This document shows, piece by piece, positions 27,729-35,554 of a stretch of 64,000 bases of DNA; within the stretch, counting starts at the first letter, position 1; the number at the start of each line of letters is the position of its first letter. The notes under the pieces are model-generated. The model saw nothing but the letters and a program-made list of their open reading frames with translations. It was not told the DNA's origin and did no database searches. Both the position numbers and the translations under genes were made by a program. Where the stretch lies: contig CAVZXS010000037.1 in the NCBI GenBank assembly GCA_963779325.1, positions 1 to 64,000 on the forward strand, in the 5' to 3' direction. The stretch is from CAVZXS01 sp963779325 (GTDB lineage: Bacteria; Bacteroidota; Bacteroidia; Chitinophagales; Chitinophagaceae).

Positions 27729-30359
27729 TTATACTTTTTTGAGTTTATTCGCTTGCATACGTACTATCATACTAAGGGTAATTCCCAATACCATAATAAG
27801 AGTGCCCAGCCAAACCAGCATGATAAAAGGAAATTTATAGGCTTTTAATGTAAGGTATTCCATTATAGTGTTCGATTCTTTTACGCCCAGATTGATTGTA
27901 TTGCCTTGTATATCATTTACCTGCAGTACCAGGCTTTCGGACATTACTGTATCAGGAACCGGCAATAAAACACCGCGGGTTTTGGCCAGCTTCGGCTGAC
28001 TCATGTAGCTCGTTTTATTTTTAGAAAATACTTTTAATTCCGCAGTCAAAACTTCATCGCCGGGTTTAAAAAGATCGGCGGGTAAATCGGTTGTTTTAAT
28101 AATTTTTTGTGGAATAATAAAACCACCGGAGTAAAACACCGTATCGCCAACTTTTACAGGCCAGTTTACAAACTGCGCCGTGTCTTTATTTTTTTCGGGA
28201 TCGGCCATGGAACTGATGTAAGTAAAAATATCATGATCCCAATAATGCTTTGCATCCGGCTCGGCGGAGAGGCCTTGCATGCCCTGTCGGTTTAAATAAG
28301 CGGTGGGTTGCAGTTTAAATTTCTCCTTTCCATCCTTGGCTTCAAATTGCAAATTATAAAACCATTTGTTTTTTCCCTGGTATACCGAGTCGCTTAAAAA
28401 TGTAACCCAATATTTACCCATATCGGTTTTCAGACCTTTTACCAATGTCAGGTTTTCACCGGCATCTTCTTTACTGTCGGGTCCGAAATTTACAGGTATG
28501 CCGCTCCTGTTGAGCGATACAACTTCTTTTTTGGCGGAAGAGAGTAAAATACCAAGTAGAAATAATCCAAAACCCAAATGCGCCAAGGAGCTGCCGCTGT
28601 GTTTCAGTTTTCCTTTTACGCCAATCCATATATAAGAAAAATTGGCTACCGCCGCGTATATACTGCTGGTAACCGCAATCCAAATAGCGCCTAAAAAGCC
28701 AATGCCTTTCTCATCAAAATTAATTTTACCAAAATACAATACAAGGCCCGCAATAACAGCGCTGATGGCGGTTGGCAATGCTATTTTTTTCCAAAAATAG
28801 GAGGTAGCGGTTTCTTTGTATTTCAGGTACTGCGTCACGGCCGTTAATATGCCAATAATAATAGCGGCAAAAATGATAATCCGGTTATAGTAGTAAAGTA
28901 CATCTTCGCCTACATTAAATTTTTTCGGGAACGGGTCGTTTGGTAAGATTCCGTTTAAAAACTTTAATGACTCTGAAAGTTTATTAAATACCGGTAGAGA
29001 AGTAGAAAGTATTATGAACAATGCAGTGAGAAAGAATACCAATGAGCCGATAAACATCCAGAATTCGCGGGAAGAAATTTCTTCTTCTTTAGCTACTGAA
29101 GGAATTTGTTTTAAACCGATAAAAAGAAAAACAACAGCTGCGATAAATGAAACAAAGGAAAGGAAAGGAAAATCGGCGCTTGCTCTTAATAAAACTATTG
29201 CAACAATAAGTGCGCCCCAAAAAATACGTTTGTCTTTCAACCCGGATAAACTGAACAAAGACGGTAACCAAAAAAATAAATAAAGAAAAATATACAGTTG
29301 TGCGTTCATTCCCAAATCTGTAAATGCATGCACTGATGTATCGCCCAATATACCGCTGCGTGTAAGAAAAGTAGAGTAAATAATGAGTACAAAACTTAAA
29401 ATAAAAAATAAATGTGTAGTGCGTAATGAACGACCGGTATGTTTATAAATAAGTAATGTATGTATACCTGCTATCATTACCAGCCACGGTACCATCGATG
29501 CATTCTCTACAGGATCCCAGGCCCAATAACCGCCAAAGTTCAATGATTCATAAGCCCATGCGGCGCCCATCATAATGCCCGTGCTTAATATGGCGGCGCT
29601 GAATAAAGCCCAGGGCAATGCAGCTTTTACTGCATCACCAAAATCTTTTTTCCATAAACCTGCCAACGAGAATGCAAAAGGAATAAGTACGGATGCGAAA
29701 CCTAAAAACAATACCGGCGGATGAATTACCATCCAGTAATTCTGTAATAAAATATTCAGGTCATTACCATCTTTTACAAAAGACAAATAATCACTTTTCA
29801 GCATGCCGTTCAAATCGAACATGACGGGTGCATTATTAGGAGAGAAAACCCCGGCATCTCTCAACAAAGCAAAAGGACTGTCGCCAACTTTGTGCCCGAA
29901 GAAGTAAATGCCTAATACCATGGTAGCCAAACAAGCCTGTACAAAACTTATTACCGCCATTACCGGGGCTTCACGCTTTTTCGCGGTTCGCATTATTATA
30001 AGACCGAGTATACAATGCCAAAAGCTCCACAATAAAAAACTCCCTTGCTGGTTGGTCCAGAATGCGCTGAATAAATATTTCGGTTCCAGCTCCAGACTGG
30101 TGTGCTCAAATGCGTATTTGTATTCGAAATAATGATTGCTTAAAATATAAAAAAGCGTAAGACAAACAATGAGTACGGAAAAAACTTCTGTCAAAAAAGC
30201 TATTCGTGCAAAACGTTTCCAGGAAAATACATCTGTTTCAAGATTCGATTGCGTGCTTTTGAAATAAGCATAGGTGGCAATTAGAGAAGCGACAAAGGAA
30301 ACAATGGTAAAAAAATGACCGATCTGACCCGGCAATAAATGCTCACCTGTATAATTCAT
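27729..30359 (-). CDS. ccmF: Cytochrome c maturation protein, CcmF/CcsA family
   Basis: An 876-residue multi-pass membrane protein of the haem-handling family that attaches haem to apocytochrome c. The WWD-type haem-binding motif is seen as GGYWAWDPVENAS at about residues 274-286. Conserved His occur in NYWMVIHPPVLFLGF and in HTLLIYKHTGRSLRTTHLFF. The C-terminal third holds a periplasmic domain and a final membrane segment (FIMLVWLGTLIMVLGITLSMIVRM), as in CcmF. The gene is cotranscribed with ccmE upstream (119-base spacer). It is fully open over 2.6 kb, in contrast with the broken genes nearby. Confidence 0.92.
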   Translation of the reverse strand: MNYTGEHLLPGQIGHFFTIVSFVASLIATYAYFKSTQSNLETDVFSWKRFARIAFLTEVFSVLIVCLTLFYILSNHYFEYKYAFEHTSLELEPKYLFSAFWTNQQGSFLLWSFWHCILGLIIMRTAKKREAPVMAVISFVQACLATMVLGIYFFGHKVGDSPFALLRDAGVFSPNNAPVMFDLNGMLKSDYLSFVKDGNDLNILLQNYWMVIHPPVLFLGFASVLIPFAFSLAGLWKKDFGDAVKAALPWALFSAAILSTGIMMGAAWAYESLNFGGYWAWDPVENASMVPWLVMIAGIHTLLIYKHTGRSLRTTHLFFILSFVLIIYSTFLTRSGILGDTSVHAFTDLGMNAQLYIFLYLFFWLPSLFSLSGLKDKRIFWGALIVAIVLLRASADFPFLSFVSFIAAVVFLFIGLKQIPSVAKEEEISSREFWMFIGSLVFFLTALFIILSTSLPVFNKLSESLKFLNGILPNDPFPKKFNVGEDVLYYYNRIIIFAAIIIGILTAVTQYLKYKETATSYFWKKIALPTAISAVIAGLVLYFGKINFDEKGIGFLGAIWIAVTSSIYAAVANFSYIWIGVKGKLKHSGSSLAHLGFGLFLLGILLSSAKKEVVSLNRSGIPVNFGPDSKEDAGENLTLVKGLKTDMGKYWVTFLSDSVYQGKNKWFYNLQFEAKDGKEKFKLQPTAYLNRQGMQGLSAEPDAKHYWDHDIFTYISSMADPEKNKDTAQFVNWPVKVGDTVFYSGGFIIPQKIIKTTDLPADLFKPGDEVLTAELKVFSKNKTSYMSQPKLAKTRGVLLPVPDTVMSESLVLQVNDIQGNTINLGVKESNTIMEYLTLKAYKFPFIMLVWLGTLIMVLGITLSMIVRMQANKLKKV

Positions 30360-30478
30360 CTATGACTGTGTTTGTAAAAATGTTTTAATAATAGTTTCCG
30401 GTTACAAGTTATGGGTTACCCTGTTAAGCCTCGGAACACCTGAAGGCTTTCCGTATTCTTAAATAAATTCTATAATAA

Positions 30479-30886
30479 TTATAACTTAACTGATGCCGAA
30501 CTCGTTTTCGATTTATCCAATTCTTCTTTATACTTTGACGGGCATTTTAACTGAATACTCTTACATTCAAAATGATCGCCGGTATACTTGCCGCTCATAA
30601 CCAGCCGGCTCACTTTCTCCATATCCTTTATTTTTTCTTTACGGTAAACCACCTGCATGGTACTGCCCAGCGAATCAACAACCGTGAAGCGGCAAAAGTT
30701 CGGATCTTTTTGGGGGTCGTATTCAAATGCCTTTGACGTATCTACCCGTGCAGCCACATGAAAAAATTTATTCGGGTTTTTTTTTGCCATATCAATAGTT
30801 TCGAAAGTGGTAAGGTCCAGGAAACTGATAAGTAAACCGATGGCGGCAGCAATAACAATCAATAATATAATATGTATCCTTTTCAT
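30479..30886 (-). CDS. ccmE: Cytochrome c maturation haem chaperone, CcmE-like (CxxxY type)
   Basis: A 135-residue protein with one N-terminal membrane helix (IHIILLIVIAAAIGLLISFL) and an OB-fold periplasmic domain (FTVVDSLGSTMQVVYR, VMSGKYTGDHFEC). CcmE carries haem to CcmF. In enterobacterial CcmE haem binds covalently to the His of HxxxY. Here the equivalent site reads Cys115-Pro-Ser-Lys-Tyr119, so it is the less common CxxxY form known from archaea and some bacteria. I chose ATG 30886; the open frame runs to 31033 but the extra 49 residues are not typical, and a -7 box lies just before this start. ccmF follows. Confidence 0.88.
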   Translation of the reverse strand: MKRIHIILLIVIAAAIGLLISFLDLTTFETIDMAKKNPNKFFHVAARVDTSKAFEYDPQKDPNFCRFTVVDSLGSTMQVVYRKEKIKDMEKVSRLVMSGKYTGDHFECKSIQLKCPSKYKEELDKSKTSSASVKL

Positions 30887-30903
30887 AGTAAAAAATTGCA
30901 AGG

Positions 30904-30911
30904 CAAAGGTA
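30904..30911 (-). promoter_or_regulatory. Probable -7 box of the ccmE-ccmF operon
   Basis: On the minus strand this reads TACCTTTG, an exact TAnnTTTG match, 17 bases before the chosen ccmE ATG. It supports the short ccmE start. Confidence 0.45.
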
Positions 30912-31123
30912 AGACAGAAATGCCGGTCTGCTCTATTGATTTTGGAAGAAGTTTTCGAAATATGATGATCGGAGAACTGAATTCGAATGTAGTCCCGGTA
31001 AGCTGCGCTATCGGGATAAACTCTGCCAACCAAGTTAAATCAAGCGATGGCCCCGGGAAACAAAAAAAACCCTCTGCCGGCTAATAAACCGGCCCCGGTT
31101 GTTTACATTCGCAAAAAAAACTA

Positions 31124-31936
31124 ATGCAATTGAAACAACTGATATTGGATGCCTGGGCAAATAGGGAGTTACTAAAAGATGCAGCTTACAGCGATGCAGT
31201 AAGAGCCGTAATAGAAGAAGTGGACAAAGGTAGATTACGTACAGCAGCGCCAACTGAAAGAGGCTGGGAGGTAAACGAATGGGTAAAGCAAGCTATACTT
31301 ATGTATTTTGGCATTCAGCAAATGCAAACCTGGGATTTAGCACCGTTTGAGTTTTATGATAAAATGTTGCTGAAGAAAAACTATGCCGCCCTTGGTGTAC
31401 GTGCAGTACCGCATGCAGTAGCAAGATATGGCGCTTACCTTGCAAAAAATGTGGTGCTGATGCCAAGCTATGTAAACATAGGCGCTTATGTAGATGAAGG
31501 CACGATGGTAGATACCTGGGCCACGGTAGGCAGTTGTGCGCAAATAGGAAAGGGCGTACACCTGAGCGGGGGTGTGGGTATTGGCGGTGTGTTGGAGCCT
31601 TTGCAGGCAAGTCCGGTAATTATAGAGGACGGTTGTTTTATCGGCAGTCGCTGTATTGTGGTAGAAGGCGTAATAGTAGAAAAGGAAGCGGTACTTGGAG
31701 CAAATGTGGTACTTACGCAATCAACCAAAATTATAGACGTAAGCGGCAACACACCGATAGAAATGAAGGGTAGGGTACCTGCAAGAAGTGTAGTGATACC
31801 CGGTTCTTATACAAAAAAATTTCCGGCGGGAGAGTTTGGTGTTGGTTGCGCATTAATTATCGGTCAACGCAAACCAAGTACGGATTTAAAAACCAGTTTG
31901 AATGATGCGTTGAGAGAGTTTAATGTAAGTGCGTAG
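31124..31936 (+). CDS. dapD: 2,3,4,5-tetrahydropyridine-2,6-dicarboxylate N-succinyltransferase
   Basis: DapD adds succinyl from succinyl-CoA to tetrahydrodipicolinate in lysine and diaminopimelate synthesis. The 270-residue length fits. The N-terminal helical domain ends in GWEVNEWVKQAILMYF; the left-handed beta-helix follows with hexapeptide repeats (MPSYVNIGAYVDEGTMVDTWATVGSCAQIG, VHLSGGVGIGGVLEP, IIEDGCFIGSRCIVVEGVIV), and the C-terminus has SVVIPGSYTKKFP. It is divergent from ccmE. Confidence 0.95.
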   Translation: MQLKQLILDAWANRELLKDAAYSDAVRAVIEEVDKGRLRTAAPTERGWEVNEWVKQAILMYFGIQQMQTWDLAPFEFYDKMLLKKNYAALGVRAVPHAVARYGAYLAKNVVLMPSYVNIGAYVDEGTMVDTWATVGSCAQIGKGVHLSGGVGIGGVLEPLQASPVIIEDGCFIGSRCIVVEGVIVEKEAVLGANVVLTQSTKIIDVSGNTPIEMKGRVPARSVVIPGSYTKKFPAGEFGVGCALIIGQRKPSTDLKTSLNDALREFNVSA

Positions 31937-31947
31937 TAGCCACATCC

Positions 31948-31976
31948 CCCGCCCGAACGATGTTCAGTCGGGCGGG
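31948..31976 (+). repeat. GC-rich perfect hairpin after dapD
   Basis: CCCGCCCGA (31948-31956) pairs with TCGGGCGGG (31968-31976) over 9 bp with an 11-base loop. It lies 12 bases after the dapD stop but lacks a T-run, so it is more likely a palindromic repeat than a classic terminator. Confidence 0.6.
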
Positions 31977-32107
31977 CCTAAAGGGATAAAATTGGGGGAA
32001 ATTTATTTATCTAATCGTATTTGCGTTTGTAGTAAGTGCTTAATAATTCTTTTCAAACCCTGAAAATATTCTGATGGGTTTTAATTTTTTTCAATAAAAT
32101 ATTTTTA

Positions 32108-33055
32108 TCAAATTCTTACTCCACCGCACCTGTATCTTATCTGCTCACAATGTTTTATTTTTTGCAGATGTTTTTTTTCGGGTGTTTTATTTTTTACTGC
32201 CTGCTTCTTTGCAAAAGAAATTGGAAGACCTGCGGAAAGACTCCAGGCAGATGCTCTTGATGCAAAATTTGTTACTACTGATTTATTGCCGGTCAGCGTA
32301 GTAAGCGCGGCATTATCCATATTGCCGATCCCTTTCAGGTATTGAAGATTTATGCGAACTAATTTCTTTTCGCCTTTGCCGAAATCAAAGCTCATACCGG
32401 CAATAAAGGCGGTATTCATGTTTCCGGCATTGTAGGTATAACTTGTTTCTGTGCCTTGAATTTTATTTGTAAAATCATTTTTTACAGATGGATTGAATGC
32501 TGCACCAATGTAGGGTAGAAAGCGGACGGACGTCGTCGCTTTCTGTGCCAACCGGTTTGCTTTTTCTACTTTTGCTTTATCGCCGCAAGATGAGCGTTGT
32601 ACATAACTGCCGCATTTTTGTTTCATGCTGCCGTCTTCATTTTTAGCGCAATTTTTTTGTTTTTGTTCAGCGGATTTTTTTTGTGCAGCAGATTTTTTAA
32701 ATAACACGGGTTTTGTATTTAACTGATATCCTGCTTCCAAACGAAGCTGTATGCCTGAACGAGCAGCAGCATAATTAGTCAAACTTGTTTCCGGATCCGA
32801 AAAATTAAATGCCCGGATTGTATTGCTTGTTGAAACACCTGCAAAAACACTATGTGCCTTTTTGAATTTATAATCCAGCCTGATGCCCGCTTGCGGTGTA
32901 AAAACGGATGAACCCGGTGAAAAGTATTTGTTATCATTTATACTTACAAGAGTTGTTGAGTTTTCTGCTCCAATTCTTGGAACTAATGTAAGTTGCGAAA
33001 CTGCTGTGTGCGCAATCAATGCGAAACAGCTCATAAGGAGTATTGAGTGTCTCAT
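32108..33055 (-). CDS. Outer-membrane beta-barrel protein with basic Cys-containing insert
   Basis: A 315-residue protein with a signal peptide (cleaved near HTAVSQ) and alternating amphipathic strands typical of small porin-like barrels (GIRLDYKFKKAHSVFAGVST, IQLRLEAGYQLNT, RFLPYIGAAFNPS, AFIAGMSFDFGKG). Between about residues 118 and 172 a Lys/Gln/Ala-rich stretch with Cys136, Cys148 and Cys157 interrupts the strands, and a basic tail of about 33 residues with two more Cys follows the last strand. No named family is recognised. It stands alone. Confidence 0.75.
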   Translation of the reverse strand: MRHSILLMSCFALIAHTAVSQLTLVPRIGAENSTTLVSINDNKYFSPGSSVFTPQAGIRLDYKFKKAHSVFAGVSTSNTIRAFNFSDPETSLTNYAAARSGIQLRLEAGYQLNTKPVLFKKSAAQKKSAEQKQKNCAKNEDGSMKQKCGSYVQRSSCGDKAKVEKANRLAQKATTSVRFLPYIGAAFNPSVKNDFTNKIQGTETSYTYNAGNMNTAFIAGMSFDFGKGEKKLVRINLQYLKGIGNMDNAALTTLTGNKSVVTNFASRASAWSLSAGLPISFAKKQAVKNKTPEKKHLQKIKHCEQIRYRCGGVRI

Positions 33056-33257
33056 AATAAACAGATTTTAGGTTTCCATGAATCTACGACTATCATCGTC
33101 GTTTAAAAAATTTAATATATAAGTGGTAAAAACCAAGAGAGCCCGATAAACCCATACGGGCGGGGAGGGCTAGCCGGTTTCCTCAGATTATAATTAAAAT
33201 CAATGCCTTATACCTGCTTATTGCCCTGTATTGTCTGACTATTCTTGTGAAAAATTA

Positions 33258-34352
33258 TTAAGCGTATTCTACCAACTTAGCAGCTATTTTATTTAGCTGT
33301 TCCTGGTTATCGTATACATACATACTGCCTGCTTCGTATAATGCTTCCGTATTTTTCTTAGTAGCATTATCCATTTCCGGCGAGGCGTTGTGCAGGCTGG
33401 GGTTCAGACGAAAATAATCTTCCTTATCTGCGTCATCCAGTGTATCATAAATTTTCCGGAGATGATAATCGACCGTTTCACTATTCCCACTCATCATTAT
33501 ATCAATAAGTACAGGTAGCCATGATACCAGGCCGGCATCTTTCAAATTTTCAAATCGGAATTGTTTTGATTCGCTTCCCGTACCAATAGATACAATAAAC
33601 ATATCCTTTGCGCCGGGTTTATCTTTTTTTGGCAACTTAAACTTGCCCCTCATAAACCGATCCTTGCTAAAAAGTGTATTTCTTGCTTCGCTGTAGGCGC
33701 ACATGGCGGGGTTATTTACAAAAACACCGCCGTCAATCAAGTTAAACTCGCCGCCACCCAGGCTCTTAATTTGTGCGGGTTCAAAATAGGTAGGTGCTGC
33801 ACTGGTGGCGCGGGTAATATTTTTTACGTAAAAATCTTTTACTTCACCGCCCGATTGCCTGGCATAAGTGCTGTTGAAAAATGCCGCTCTTCGTTTAAAG
33901 AAATCGTAGGACGTAATTACACAGGGGCGAATTAACTGGCTTAGTAATGTATCGGCAAAATATTCATCTAATAATTTTTGTAAATTATCAGCTCTAAACT
34001 TTTCGTTCCACATTTTAAAATTGGAAAAATTTTCCCAAAAGCCTTTCTTAAAAATCTTTTTCCCGTGTTCCCTATACAGCAATAATGCATCAGTAGCATT
34101 ATAACGGGCGGCCGTTTCTCCGGGATTAAGCGGCGTAAGATATAAACTTGCCAGTATACCACCTGTGCTTGTACCTGCTACCATATCTACATACTCTCCA
34201 ATGTGAGCTTTCTTATCGTTGGTTAATCTGCCTATTTCCTGTTCAATATATTGTATAATGGTAGCAGGTATAATACCCCTTATTCCTCCGCCATCCAGCG
34301 AAAGTATCCTGATTTTTGAATGTGTTCGGGTTGGTGTAGATTCTTCAGGCAT
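33258..34352 (-). CDS. Patatin-like phospholipase
   Basis: A 364-residue lipid acyl hydrolase of the patatin family. The oxyanion loop is DGGGIRG (residues 20-26), the nucleophile elbow GTSTG has Ser62, and the catalytic Asp is in DGGVFVNNPAMCAY. It opens with MPEESTPTRTHSKIRILSL; I chose ATG 34352, although the frame is open to 34475, because the added residues form no recognised domain. Close relatives include stand-alone bacterial patatins and the effector of some CBASS defence systems, but no cyclic-nucleotide synthase gene is nearby. It is probably cytoplasmic. Confidence 0.85.
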   Translation of the reverse strand: MPEESTPTRTHSKIRILSLDGGGIRGIIPATIIQYIEQEIGRLTNDKKAHIGEYVDMVAGTSTGGILASLYLTPLNPGETAARYNATDALLLYREHGKKIFKKGFWENFSNFKMWNEKFRADNLQKLLDEYFADTLLSQLIRPCVITSYDFFKRRAAFFNSTYARQSGGEVKDFYVKNITRATSAAPTYFEPAQIKSLGGGEFNLIDGGVFVNNPAMCAYSEARNTLFSKDRFMRGKFKLPKKDKPGAKDMFIVSIGTGSESKQFRFENLKDAGLVSWLPVLIDIMMSGNSETVDYHLRKIYDTLDDADKEDYFRLNPSLHNASPEMDNATKKNTEALYEAGSMYVYDNQEQLNKIAAKLVEYA

Positions 34353-34550
34353 AGAAAAAGGTTTATTAAATGAAGGATTCTGAAGTAAGCAGCTATCACA
34401 AATTACGAAGTATAGCAATGATTTAAAATACCCTAATAGTGGTATTTTAAAATACCGGCTAAACTTCATACTCATATTTGGGTGATGATGTTGAATCCTG
34501 TATTTTTGGCGCCCTGAAAGTAAAACCCGGTTAATTGGATTTTACTAACT

Positions 34551-34594
34551 GCCCAAGTGGCGAAACCTGCCTGCCGGCAGGCAGGTTGGTAGAC
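34551..34594 (+). repeat. 5' tRNA-Leu fragment with palindrome insertion (unit 1)
   Basis: GCCCAAGTGGCGAAA (34551-34565) and TTGGTAGAC (34586-34594) match the first 24 bases of the intact tRNA-Leu at 35166. Between them lies the 20-bp perfect palindrome that begins CCTGCCTGCC and ends GGCAGGCAGG. The rest of the tRNA is missing. The fragment heads a repeat unit of about 308 bp that is repeated downstream. Confidence 0.9.
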
Positions 34595-34616
34595 TGCTGT
34601 ATTAAAGAATAAAAAT

Positions 34617-34852
34617 ATGTTTTCTGTTTACGTAATCAGTAGTCCGGCAAGGAATTATAAATATGTGGTTTAACGGACAATGTGGAAAGGAGGATCAATG
34701 AACATCAAAGCGGTAAAAATAAAACAACAAAACCTTATAGACCATATAAAGTAATTTTAATTGAGCAGTTTGAAACAAGAGTGAAGGCGCGAATGAGAGA
34801 GAAATATTTGAAATCAGGGATCGGAAAAGAATTTTTAAAAACTTTGAAATAG
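34617..34852 (+). pseudogene. GIY-YIG endonuclease gene, first copy, frameshifted
   Basis: This copy is nearly identical to the intact gene at 34924-35160. It reads MFSVYVISSPARNYKYV and then meets a stop, because one T is absent (TATGTGGTT against TATGTTGGTTT). From there on the two copies match almost base for base, including the region RRINEHQSGKNKTTKPYRPYKV. The loss removes most of the active site. Unlike the other frameshifts in the window, the intact sister copy gives a direct control. Confidence 0.85.
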
Positions 34853-34857
34853 AAACT

Positions 34858-34901
34858 GCCCAAGTGGCGAAACCTGCCTGCCGGCAGGCAGGTTGGTAGA
34901 C
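34858..34901 (+). repeat. 5' tRNA-Leu fragment with palindrome insertion (unit 2)
   Basis: The same fragment as at 34551: GCCCAAGTGGCGAAA, the CCTGCC...GGCAGG palindrome (34873-34892), then TTGGTAGAC. It lies 307 bases after the first and 308 bases before the intact tRNA start, so units and tRNA are in strict register. Confidence 0.9.
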
Positions 34902-34923
34902 CACTGTATTAAAGAATAAAAAT

Positions 34924-35160
34924 ATGTTTTATGTTTACGTAATCAGTAGTACGGCAAGGAATTATAAATATGTTGGTTTAACAGACAATGTGGAAAGGAG
35001 GATCAATGAACATCAAAGCGGTAAAAATAAAACAACAAAACCTTATAGACCATATAAAGTAATTTTAATTGAGCAGTTTGAAACAAGAGTGAAGGCGCGA
35101 ATGAGAGAGAAATATTTGAAATCAGGGATCGGAAAAGAATTTTTAAAAACTTTGAAATAG
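34924..35160 (+). CDS. Small GIY-YIG endonuclease (UvrC-like nuclease domain protein)
   Basis: A 78-residue protein made up of little more than the GIY-YIG nuclease core: FYVYVISSTARNYKYVGLTDNVERRINEHQSGKNKTTKPYRPYKVILIEQFETRVKA, where YVY and YVG stand for the two halves of the GIY-YIG motif, Arg in ERRINEH and Glu in MREKYLK are the other catalytic positions. Such single-domain URI/endonuclease-like proteins are abundant in Bacteroidota and of unknown role; relatives include homing endonucleases. It lies six bases before an intact tRNA-Leu and is the second of two tandem copies, each headed by a tRNA-Leu 5' fragment. This suggests that the unit moves into, or is copied at, tRNA genes. That is inference. 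Confidence 0.85.
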   Translation: MFYVYVISSTARNYKYVGLTDNVERRINEHQSGKNKTTKPYRPYKVILIEQFETRVKARMREKYLKSGIGKEFLKTLK

Positions 35161-35165
35161 AAACT

Positions 35166-35249
35166 GCCCAAGTGGCGAAATTGGTAGACGCACTGCCTTC
35201 AGGTGGCAGCGTTCGCAAGGATGTGCTGGTTCGAATCCAGTCTTGGGCA
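35166..35249 (+). tRNA. tRNA-Leu (anticodon CAG)
   Basis: Acceptor stem GCCCAAG/CTTGGGC is fully paired. D-arm GGCGAAATTGGTAGACGC, anticodon stem CTGCC/GGCAG around loop TTCAGGT (anticodon CAG), a long variable arm typical of Leu, and T-arm GCTGG-TTCGAAT-CCAGT follow. The length of 84 fits a class II tRNA. CCA is not encoded. A strong terminator lies directly downstream. Confidence 0.96.
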
Positions 35250-35252
35250 CTA

Positions 35253-35287
35253 AACCTTTCAATATAAATAATATTGAAAGGTTTTTT
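35253..35287 (+). terminator. Rho-independent terminator of tRNA-Leu
   Basis: AACCTTTCAATAT pairs with ATATTGAAAGGTT over 13 bp with a 5-base loop, followed by TTTT. It lies 4 bases after the tRNA. Confidence 0.92.
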
Positions 35288-35374
35288 GTTTTTTGATAAG
35301 ATAGAGACATTCAAAAGAATTTAATCAGATGCCAACCGGGTTCCTGTCACAACTAATACTTGACACAATTTTTA

Positions 35375-35448
35375 TGGATTGGTAAACGCATCCCGATTGC
35401 AATCGGGCCGTTCGAAAGGATGTGCTGGTTCAAATCCGGCCTTGGGCA
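35375..35448 (+). pseudogene. Decayed tRNA-Leu copy with palindrome in place of the anticodon arm
   Basis: GGATTGGTAAACGCA resembles the D-arm of tRNA-Leu, and GTTCGAAAGGATGTGCTGG followed by TTCAAATCCGGCCTTGGGCA resembles its variable arm, T-arm and 3' acceptor. The anticodon arm is replaced by CCCGATTGCAATCGGG (35392-35407), a perfect palindrome, and no 5' acceptor strand matching CTTGGGC is seen. It is followed by a weak terminator-like repeat (35457-35483). It cannot act as a tRNA. Confidence 0.75.
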
Positions 35449-35554
35449 CACAAAGCCTCTTAATAATAATTGAGATGTTTTTTATTTTCGGGAAAAATAT
35501 GTCGTTTGAAATGATTTGCCCCGATTAGAACCCGGGTCCCCGGCACAAAGTATT

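Noticed and set aside
30887..31033. N-terminal extension of ccmE
   Set aside because: It has no similarity to CcmE, and a -7 box and the membrane helix place the start at 30886.
33258..34352. Patatin as effector of a CBASS defence system
   Set aside because: No cyclic-nucleotide synthase, ubiquitin-like helper or other defence gene is adjacent. A stand-alone lipase is simpler.
34695..34904. Minus-strand frame containing PACRQAG
   Set aside because: It is antisense to the GIY-YIG unit and the translated palindrome; no independent sign of coding.
34546..35160. Group I intron with GIY-YIG homing endonuclease in the tRNA
   Set aside because: The unit is too short for an intron core plus the gene, and the downstream tRNA is complete without splicing.
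35003..35314. Minus-strand open frame of 103 codons across tRNA-Leu and the GIY-YIG gene
   Set aside because: It is antisense to the tRNA; its DWIRTSTSLRTLPPEGSAST text is the well-known false translation of antisense tRNA-Leu.
35375..35448. Second functional tRNA-Leu
   Set aside because: There is no 5' acceptor strand and the anticodon arm is a palindrome with a six-base loop.
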